37,093 nucleotides of DNA from an uncultured Burkholderiales bacterium (GTDB lineage Bacteria; Pseudomonadota; Gammaproteobacteria; Burkholderiales; Burkholderiaceae_E). Below the pieces are notes generated by a model. That model saw nothing but the letters and a program-made list of their open reading frames with translations, had not been told where the DNA came from and searched no databases. The DNA is taken from positions 1-37,093 of the forward strand of contig CADEEH010000040.1 of the NCBI GenBank assembly GCA_902826305.1. The letters run 5' to 3'. Positions 31,471 to 37,093 of this stretch are shown here, piece after piece. The translations under genes and the position numbers were made by a program. Within the stretch, counting starts at the first letter, position 1. Each line of letters begins with the position of its first letter.

Positions 31471-33327
31471 ATGGCCGGGGTCCTGCGCAGCGTCGACGCG
31501 GTGCTCGACGTGGTCCGCGTGCCGGTCGACGCCGATCCGGCGGACGCGGTCAAGCCGCTGCCCGATGTCAAGGACGCACGCGACGAATCCTGCGAGATCC
31601 TGATCGCCGGCGGCGGAATCGGTGGCGTCGCCGCGGCGCTTGCCGCCGCCCGCTGCGGGCGCCGCGTGGTCCTGCTCGAGGAGACCCATTGGCTCGGCGG
31701 CCAGATGACCTCGCAGGGCGTGAGCGCGCTGGACGAACACGAACTGATCGAGACGTTCGGCGGCACCGCGAGCTACTACCGGCTGCGCGACACGCTGCGT
31801 GATCACTACCGTGAACGCGCCGGTGAACAGGGACAACACATCGACTTCAATCCGGGCGCGTGCTGGGCATCGCGACTGGCGTTCGAACCGCGGGCCGGCG
31901 TTGCGGCGATCGAGCGGCTGCTCGAACCGTACCTCGCCTCCGGCTGCCTGGTCGTGCACCGGCGCACGAAGGTGATCGCCGCGACCACCCACGGCGACTA
32001 CATCGGTTCGCTGGTCGCGATCGGCCTCGACGACAACCGCCTGACGCGGTTCCATCCGGAACTGGTGATCGACGCGACCGAACTCGGCGACCTGCTGCCG
32101 CTGACCGGTGCCGAACACGTGATCGGCGCGGAGACGATTGCCGAGACCGGTGAGTCGCTGGCCGAACCGGAAGGCAGCACGACGGCGCGGGCGGTGCAGA
32201 GTTTCACCTACACCTTCGCCTGTGAACGGCGCGCGGACAACGAGGATCACACGATCCCGGCACCCGCCGACTACGGGGTCAACCGGGTGGCGCAGCCGTA
32301 CGGGCTACGCGCGCCGGCCCGGACCGCCGACATCGACATCGATGCGCCGGCGCCCGTCGAGTACGCGCTGTTCGAACGGATGCCCGGCACACCCGGCGGC
32401 TTGTGGACCGCGCGCCGGCTGCTCGCACGGGATCTGTTCGAACACGGTGTCGCCTACGACGTGGCGTTGTTCAACGGACCCGGCAATCACTACCGCGGCC
32501 GAAGCCTGCTCGATGCCTCCGCGCTCGAGGCCGCACACGCGCTGCGCGACGCCAAGCGGCTGAGCCTGGGCTTCGTGCACTGGCTGCAGACCGAGGCACA
32601 GGCCACCGCCACACGCGCCGGAGCCCGCGAGCTGCGACTGCATCGTGAACTGATGGGCAGCCGCGACGGCCTGAGCCAGCATCCGTACATCCGCGAGTCG
32701 CGACGCCTGCGGGCGGTCAGGACGATCGTCGAGCAGGACGTCTCGGCACGTCACCAGCCCGGGCCCCGTGCGGCCGCCTTCGCCGATTCGGTCGGTGTCG
32801 GCTGGCATCCGATCGAGCTCCAGCGCGGTGCACACGGCAAAGACGGCGGTCGCACGCGCCCGTTCCAGATTCCGCTCGGTGCACTGCTGCCCCGGCGCAT
32901 CGCCAACCTGATCGCCGGTGGCAAGAACATCGGTACCACCCACGTCACCAACGGCTGCTACCGGATGCACTCGGTCGAGTGGAACGTCGGCGAGGCGGCC
33001 GGCTCGCTGGCGGCCTTCGCCCTCGAGGAACACGTGTCGCCGCGCGCGGTACGCGAACGTGGTGACCTGCTGGCGCGATTCCAGCGGCTGCTGATCGCCG
33101 AAGGTGTGCCATTGGCCTGGGGCATTGACGTCTCGATCGGCAATCCGGCCTTCGCCGGCAGCCAGTGGATGCTGCTTTCCCAGGCGCTCGGCCCGCTGCC
33201 GGACCTGCGCTTCGAGCCGCAGCGGCCGATGACCGCGCAGGACTGGCAACGCGCCGGTGGCACCGGACCGGTGCCTGCGACCCGCGCCGCGGCCGCGATT
33301 GCCCTGGCCACGCCGTTCGTCGCCTGA
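31471..33327 (+). CDS. Large FAD-dependent oxidoreductase (FAD_oxidored family)
   Basis: A 618-residue flavoprotein. After about 40 residues, the FAD-binding Rossmann motif reads EILIAGGGIGGVAAALAAARCG (GGGIGG at 47-52), with the acidic end of strand 2 at Glu70 (VVLLEE) and GGQMTSQGVSALDEH beyond. A C-terminal FAD-contact stretch is IGTTHVTNGCYRMHSVEWNVGEAAG (around 490-512). The pattern fits the PF12831-type family of FAD oxidoreductases, whose substrates are mostly unknown. The ATG at 31471 has no strong ribosome site. It is flanked by GntR- and LysR-type regulator genes, which suggests an inducible catabolic role. No transporter or partner enzyme is adjacent within the window. Confidence 0.85.
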   Translation: MAGVLRSVDAVLDVVRVPVDADPADAVKPLPDVKDARDESCEILIAGGGIGGVAAALAAARCGRRVVLLEETHWLGGQMTSQGVSALDEHELIETFGGTASYYRLRDTLRDHYRERAGEQGQHIDFNPGACWASRLAFEPRAGVAAIERLLEPYLASGCLVVHRRTKVIAATTHGDYIGSLVAIGLDDNRLTRFHPELVIDATELGDLLPLTGAEHVIGAETIAETGESLAEPEGSTTARAVQSFTYTFACERRADNEDHTIPAPADYGVNRVAQPYGLRAPARTADIDIDAPAPVEYALFERMPGTPGGLWTARRLLARDLFEHGVAYDVALFNGPGNHYRGRSLLDASALEAAHALRDAKRLSLGFVHWLQTEAQATATRAGARELRLHRELMGSRDGLSQHPYIRESRRLRAVRTIVEQDVSARHQPGPRAAAFADSVGVGWHPIELQRGAHGKDGGRTRPFQIPLGALLPRRIANLIAGGKNIGTTHVTNGCYRMHSVEWNVGEAAGSLAAFALEEHVSPRAVRERGDLLARFQRLLIAEGVPLAWGIDVSIGNPAFAGSQWMLLSQALGPLPDLRFEPQRPMTAQDWQRAGGTGPVPATRAAAAIALATPFVA

Positions 33328-33372
33328 AAAACGCCGTTCGTAGGCCCCGTTCGGCGGCTGGCTGTTGCGCAT

Positions 33373-33400
33373 ACCGCAGTGCAGCATGCGGTCATATAAT
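33373..33400 (+). promoter_or_regulatory. Candidate promoter and LysR-type operator before the LysR gene
   Basis: ACCGCA (33373-33378), eight bases, TGCGGT (33387-33392) form an interrupted palindrome, immediately followed by TATAAT (33395-33400), a perfect -10 box. The repeat overlaps the expected -35 region, the position where an autoregulating LysR protein would bind. The ATG is 75 bp downstream. Confidence 0.55.
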
Positions 33401-33475
33401 GGCTGTATCCGATGTCGCCTAGACTGGGCGTAACCTCCCGACGAGGCAGCGAGGTCTGGCGACTCGCTGCCGCCC

Positions 33476-34435
33476 ATGGACACCCGCCCGATCAATTTCC
33501 GTACGCTGGACCTGAACCTGCTGAAGGTGTTCGACGTCGTCATGGTCGAACGCAACGTCACCCGTGCCGCCGAGCGGCTCGCGATGACCCAGCCGGCGGT
33601 CAGCAACGCGCTGCGGCGCCTGCGGGAAGCCACGCGGGAAGAACTCTTCATCCCGACATCGACCGGCGTCGTGCCGACCGCCCACGCCCAGTCGTTGTGG
33701 CCGATCGTGCGCGAATCGCTGCAGAGCCTGCAACACGCACTCGCCCCGCAGGCGTTCGATCCGCGCGGCGGCGAACATCCGTTCACGCTCGCGATGGCCG
33801 ACGCGACCGCGGCCGTCTTCGCGCCCGGGCTCGCGGCCGAACTCGAGCGCCAGCAGGCGAAGGTCGACCTGCGCGTGGTCGGTCTGTATACCCGTGACCC
33901 GCGGCTGATGATCGAGCAGGGCGACACCGACGTGGCGATCGGGTTCTTTCCCGATGTGCATGCCGCGCTCGACGCCGACGGCGACGAGGCGCTGATGCGG
34001 CTCGACCCGCTGTACGGCTGCGAGTATCGCTGCGTGATGCGAAAGGACCACCCGCTGTCCGAGCCCGGAGCGCTGACGCTGGATGCGTACTGCGCGGCCC
34101 GGCACGTGCGGGTCAGCTTCGCCGGCCGGCAGCGCGGATTCGTCGACCGGGCATTGGCCGACCTGGGTCGCGATCGGCAGGTGACGATGACGGTCACCCA
34201 TTTCTTCACCGCCACCGCGGTCGTGCGCCAGTCCGACCTGCTGACCGTGTTGCCCGAGAACTTCGTGCGTGCGAGCGGCTTCCTGCCCGACCTGGCCGTG
34301 TGTGACCTGCCGTTCGAACTGCCGCGGATCGATGTCGGCCTGCTCTGGCATCGCCGCCACGAGAACGACAGCGCGCAGCGGTGGCTGCGCGAGACGATCG
34401 CGGTCGCGGCGCGGGCGGTCAACATCAGGGCCTGA
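33476..34435 (+). CDS. LysR-family transcriptional regulator
   Basis: A 319-residue regulator with an N-terminal winged helix-turn-helix (about 10-68: LNLLKVFDVVMVERNVTRAAERL, then MTQPAVSNALRRLRE), the standard LTTR signature. The C-terminal periplasmic-binding-like co-inducer domain runs from about 95 to 300 (FTLAMADATAAVF, DVAIGFFPD, LLTVLPENFV). This subgroup resembles NodD/PcpR-like LTTRs that respond to aromatic or organic-acid inducers, but the effector cannot be told. It follows the flavoprotein gene by 148 bp and has its own promoter, so it is a candidate regulator of that gene. Confidence 0.93.
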   Translation: MDTRPINFRTLDLNLLKVFDVVMVERNVTRAAERLAMTQPAVSNALRRLREATREELFIPTSTGVVPTAHAQSLWPIVRESLQSLQHALAPQAFDPRGGEHPFTLAMADATAAVFAPGLAAELERQQAKVDLRVVGLYTRDPRLMIEQGDTDVAIGFFPDVHAALDADGDEALMRLDPLYGCEYRCVMRKDHPLSEPGALTLDAYCAARHVRVSFAGRQRGFVDRALADLGRDRQVTMTVTHFFTATAVVRQSDLLTVLPENFVRASGFLPDLAVCDLPFELPRIDVGLLWHRRHENDSAQRWLRETIAVAARAVNIRA

Positions 34436-34466
34436 CGTACCGAGGCCTGCCCAGGAGGTCACAGCG

Positions 34467-35393
34467 TTGCTTCGCGGTAGCTGCCTGTGCCAAGGTGTGG
34501 CCTTCGAGATCGACGGCAGCGTCATCGATCTCCTCTACTGCCATTGCTCGATGTGCCGCAAGGCCCATGGCTCGGCCTTCCGGGCGCGCGGCAAGGTCAG
34601 GACATCGGAGTTCCGCTGGGTCCGTGGTGAAGCGCTCGTCCGCTACTACGATTCGTCGCCCGGCCAGCACCGCAGCTTCTGCGCCGTCTGCGGCTCGAAC
34701 CTCGTCACCCGCTTCGACGACAACCCGCGTGTCCTCGGCCTGGCGCTTGGTGTGCTCGACGACGATCCGGTGAATCGCCCGATCTGCCACGTCCACGTGG
34801 GCTCGAAGGCGCCGTGGCACGAGATCACGGACACGTTGCCTCGATTCCAGGATGCACCCACCCGGCCGGTCGCGCCGGCGCCGCATGACGCCGATGGCCG
34901 CGACGGGTCGGACCCGGCAACGCCCGGGCCGGCGCTCTTCCGCCGTGCGCTTCGGGACGACGTCGCGACGATCGTGCGCCTGCTCGCGGACGACACGCTG
35001 GGGTCGCAGCGCGAGTCGCTGGCCGATCCGTTGCCCCGTGCCTACCTGGACGCCTTCGAGGCGATCGATCGCGATCCGAACAACGAACTGATCGTCATGC
35101 AACACGAGGGCGAGATCATCGGCGTGCTGCAGATGACGTATATCCCGTACCTGACGCACCAGGGGAGCTGGCGCGCACTGGTCGAAGGGGTCCGCATCGA
35201 TCAGCGCTTCCGCGGCGCCGGCCACGGCAGGCGGCTGTTCGAGTGGGTCATCCGGCGCGCCGAGCAACGCGGCTGCACGCTGCTGCAGCTCACGTCGGAC
35301 AAGCGACGGACCGACGCGATCCGGTTCTACGAGTCGCTGGGATTCGTCGCCTCCCACGAAGGCTTCAAGCTCAAGCTGCCCCGCGCATGCTGA
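34467..35393 (+). CDS. Fusion protein: GFA-type zinc domain plus GNAT acetyltransferase
   Basis: A 308-residue two-domain protein. Residues about 1-125 form a GFA (glutathione-dependent formaldehyde-activating/CENP-V) domain with all seven zinc cysteines: Cys6, Cys8, Cys25, Cys27, Cys30, Cys72 and Cys75. After a Pro/Asp-rich linker (about 130-155), a GNAT domain (about 156-305) shows the acetyl-CoA loop RFRGAGHG (249-254 core) and the C-terminal RFYESLGF strand. The start is TTG at 34467: AGGAGG at 34453-34458 sits eight bases upstream and the GFA fold begins at once. The reading frame runs through both domains without a stop. Formaldehyde handling and N-acetylation are family-level inferences. 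It follows the LysR gene by 31 bp. Confidence 0.88.
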   Translation: MLRGSCLCQGVAFEIDGSVIDLLYCHCSMCRKAHGSAFRARGKVRTSEFRWVRGEALVRYYDSSPGQHRSFCAVCGSNLVTRFDDNPRVLGLALGVLDDDPVNRPICHVHVGSKAPWHEITDTLPRFQDAPTRPVAPAPHDADGRDGSDPATPGPALFRRALRDDVATIVRLLADDTLGSQRESLADPLPRAYLDAFEAIDRDPNNELIVMQHEGEIIGVLQMTYIPYLTHQGSWRALVEGVRIDQRFRGAGHGRRLFEWVIRRAEQRGCTLLQLTSDKRRTDAIRFYESLGFVASHEGFKLKLPRAC

Positions 35394-35905
35394 ACGTCCG
35401 GGCCTGTGACGTCCCGCAGGCATCGCTGCTGCGTGCCTACAAGGACGGACCGGGGTTCGCCGACTGCTACGTCGTCGAGGTCGCGGGTGATGTCTCCGCC
35501 GAAACATTCATCGAGGCGTTCTACACATCGCCGCTGTTCAAGGTCGAACGCGCCCTGCTCCGATACCTGGCCTCGCGACCGGCGACCGACGAGGACGCGA
35601 GGCGACTGGCCACAGACGAGACCGACGGCTTCTCGGCCTGGCGGGTCGAGGGACGCTCGCCTTCCGAGATCCTGCTGGCGGACATCACCGGTCGCACCCG
35701 ATCGTGGCTCGGCGTGTCGCCGCTCGACTCGGGCGGCCGTGCCGCGGGCACGGCGTTGTACTTCGGATCGGCCGTGATCCCCCGGCGGCGCAAAGGCACG
35801 ACGCAGACCGACATGGGCTGGGTCTTCCATGCCCTGTCGGGATTCCATCGCCTGTACTCCCGCCTGCTGCTGCGATCGGCATGTGGCAACATCGCCAGAC
35901 CGTGA
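35387..35905 (+). CDS. Conserved hypothetical protein
   Basis: A 172-residue cytosolic-looking protein that I do not recognise as a named family. The ATG at 35387 overlaps the end of the GFA-GNAT gene (stop at 35391-35393), so the two are translationally coupled. The visible pattern has FYTSPLFKVERALLRYLASRP (about 47-67), an RTRSWLGV strand, TALYFGSAVIP and a C-terminal WVFHALSGFHRLYSRLLLR helix. This suggests a compact alpha/beta ligand-binding fold of the SRPBCC or DUF2867 sort, but that is a guess. No signal peptide or transmembrane helix. Confidence 0.75.
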   Translation: MLNVRACDVPQASLLRAYKDGPGFADCYVVEVAGDVSAETFIEAFYTSPLFKVERALLRYLASRPATDEDARRLATDETDGFSAWRVEGRSPSEILLADITGRTRSWLGVSPLDSGGRAAGTALYFGSAVIPRRRKGTTQTDMGWVFHALSGFHRLYSRLLLRSACGNIARP

Positions 35906-35917
35906 CCCCGTCGACCG

Positions 35918-36265
35918 ATGACATTCGAATCCCACGAGGCCTACTTCGACAGCGTCAGCGCCGAGGCCCGGCCTCGGCTGGTATCGATCCAGGCCAAGGT
36001 CGAGTCCCTGTTGCCCGACGCGTCGCGCTGCATCATCTACAGGATGCCCGCCTTCCGTGACGGGCGTGTCTTCTTCTATTTCGCGGCATTCAAGAAACAC
36101 GTCGGCATCTATCCGCCGGTCACGCGCGACGTCGCCCTGATCACGGAACTGGCGCCGTATCGCGGGCCGAAGGGCAACCTGTCGTTCCCGCTCGATCAGC
36201 CGTTGCCGATCGACCTGATCGGTCGCGTGGCGGTCGCGCTGCACGACGAGTACACGCGACGATAA
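35918..36265 (+). CDS. DUF1801 (YdhG-like) domain protein
   Basis: A 115-residue small cytosolic protein of the DUF1801 family (frataxin/YjbR-like fold; iron-chaperone activity has been proposed for relatives). Family pattern: YFDSVSAEARPRLVSIQAKV near the start, IIYRMPAF, VFFYFAAFKKHVGIYPP and a GNLSFPLDQPLP segment, followed by a terminal helix. It lies 12 bp after the hypothetical gene and probably shares its transcript. No cofactor site can be seen. Confidence 0.88.
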   Translation: MTFESHEAYFDSVSAEARPRLVSIQAKVESLLPDASRCIIYRMPAFRDGRVFFYFAAFKKHVGIYPPVTRDVALITELAPYRGPKGNLSFPLDQPLPIDLIGRVAVALHDEYTRR

Positions 36266-36277
36266 CGGCATTCGGCC

Positions 36278-36742
36278 TCAGGCCCGATCGACCCGGCACT
36301 GGAAGCAGTTGAACTTCGAGCGGATGTGCACGTAGGCGATCCCGGGGTCGGCCAGGATCTTCTCGCACTGCGCCGCCAGGCCGCTCCCCGGCACCACGTC
36401 GCCGGTTTCATAACGGATCCAGTCGTCCTCTCCATAGCCCCTGACGAGCGCCGGCTGCAGGTAGGCGAACCACGCGGGCAGCCGCTCGCTGTCATAGCGC
36501 TCGCATTGGCGCTGGTGAAGAAAGATCGGGCCGACTTCGGCATAGGGCTGCGGGCCGGTGAACGGTCGGTACGCCAGCACCAGCTTGTCCTCGCCCTCTT
36601 CGATCAGTTGCAGGCAGTGCCGGCACGGATTGGCCGGGCCGATCGCCTTCCTGCTCAACGCGGGTTGCCCGTTGGCATCCGATCCGCCCTGCCGCACGCC
36701 TTCCACGAATCCCGTTTCGATTCCGCGAACCGCCAGTTTCAT
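36278..36742 (-). CDS. DUF1203 family protein
   Basis: A 154-residue protein of the DUF1203 family, of unknown function. Conserved features: NPCRHCLQLI (Cys40, His42, Cys43), AYRPFTGPQPYAEVGPIFLH (about 57-76), Cys80 in CERY, VRGYG, and the terminal CFQCRVDRA (Cys146, Cys149). The Cys/His clusters could bind a metal; this is inferred. I chose ATG 36742 because GGAG lies seven bases upstream and the domain starts there; an in-frame ATG at 36880 would add 46 residues not typical of the family. It is convergent with the DUF1801 gene, 12 bp apart. Confidence 0.85.
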   Translation of the reverse strand: MKLAVRGIETGFVEGVRQGGSDANGQPALSRKAIGPANPCRHCLQLIEEGEDKLVLAYRPFTGPQPYAEVGPIFLHQRQCERYDSERLPAWFAYLQPALVRGYGEDDWIRYETGDVVPGSGLAAQCEKILADPGIAYVHIRSKFNCFQCRVDRA

Positions 36743-36936
36743 CACTTCGCTCCAAGGTTCGACGAGCCCTCCTCGCCACCGGCGCCATTGGAACATCGGT
36801 CGAACCTGCAGGCTGGCCGATTCCGGACCTGTGATCGTCGGTTCGTCCTCGGGGTTCGTGTTCGGTCCGCGCCGGTTCACCTGCTGCCGGCGAAGCTACG
36901 GTGCCCGCCGCGGCTCGCAGGGCGTAGGCTTCGCGC

Positions 36937-36966
36937 GATCGCGGACAGATGCTGGGATCGCGGACA
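36937..36966. repeat. 11-bp direct repeat upstream of the last gene
   Basis: GATCGCGGACA occurs at 36937-36947 and 36956-36966, a 19-bp period, within the 255-bp divergent gap before the window's final open frame. Spaced direct repeats like this are used by some activators; here only the repetition is seen. Confidence 0.4.
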
Positions 36967-36997
36967 AACACCTGATCACCACAGAGGCAGCGTACCG

Positions 36998-37093
36998 ATG
37001 ATCGCGACCACCGGATCCTGGACCAGGCTGCTGGCGGGCCTGGTCGCCGTCTTCGGCCTGTTCCACTGCATCGCGAGCGGGCTGGGCAGCGAA
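36998..37093 (+). CDS. N-terminus of a probable integral membrane protein, cut by the window end
   Basis: The first 32 codons of an open frame from ATG 36998, with GAGG about 11 bases upstream. The translation gives a short polar lead and a hydrophobic helix, LLAGLVAVFGLFHCIASGLG. A first helix with LFH-x-x-x-x-G-x-G recalls the N-terminus of fused TRAP-type 4TM/12TM permeases, but 32 residues are too few to assign a family. Confidence 0.45.
   Translation, partial: MIATTGSWTRLLAGLVAVFGLFHCIASGLGSE

Noticed and set aside
31214-31603. Open frame running through the gap before the flavoprotein gene
   Set aside because: Low-complexity Arg/Pro-rich translation, overlaps the flavoprotein gene in another frame and has no ribosome site.
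32305-34425. Minus-strand open frame of about 700 codons across the flavoprotein and LysR genes
   Set aside because: It spans two unrelated real genes and their promoter in antisense; no domain was seen.

Overview
The window is GC-rich, gene-dense bacterial chromosome with no tRNA, rRNA, CRISPR array or insertion sequence that I could see. Gene content and order suggest a betaproteobacterium, probably Burkholderiales-like. The clues are petA/petB next to mscL, a Nif3-family gene and a DegQ/DegS-type protease, the yhdP-nitrilase-tldD row divergent from glnE, and ilvE followed by a CHCC zinc-finger gene. This placement is inferred from remembered synteny, not from a search.

Region 1 (1-5.8 kb): the start of cytochrome b and all of the Rieske protein (bc1 complex), then mscL, nif3, a membrane-anchored periplasmic protease, an FAD-linked D-2-hydroxyacid dehydrogenase and a PduO-type cobalamin adenosyltransferase. 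Tandem duplicated terminators follow mscL. A 123-bp imperfect palindrome lies between the adenosyltransferase gene and the convergent gene for a cyclic-nucleotide-binding protein.

Region 2 (5.9-19.0 kb): a minus-strand series yhdP, nitrilase, tldD, aroG and the cNMP-binding gene, then plus-strand glnE and minus-strand fumC. The clearest regulatory find is upstream of aroG (DAHP synthase). A 26-codon leader peptide with a dense Phe/Trp/Tyr run is followed by an intrinsic terminator, and the terminator's 5' arm can pair instead with a segment inside the leader peptide codons. This is the layout of a ribosome-mediated attenuator for aromatic amino acid synthesis.

Region 3 (19.0-28.4 kb): a putative lipoprotein, an MFS transporter, ilvE, a CHCC zinc-finger protein and a tripartite RND efflux system (outer-membrane factor, adaptor, permease) with ATGA overlaps. 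Between ilvE and the zinc-finger gene, five tandem 14-15 bp units begin exactly at the ilvE stop codon. They create a cascade of overlapping stop/start minicistrons.

Region 4 (28.4-37.1 kb) is more accessory: an MDR oxidoreductase and a SAM methyltransferase, a GntR regulator, a large FAD-dependent oxidoreductase, a LysR regulator, a GFA-GNAT two-domain fusion protein, a conserved hypothetical, DUF1801 and DUF1203 proteins, and the start of a membrane protein cut by the window end. Two inverted repeats with a shared GTAGTAT core flank the GntR gene and are candidate operators. No intergenic stretch exceeds 300 bp; the largest is 31183-31470 (288 bp) and its contents are described below.
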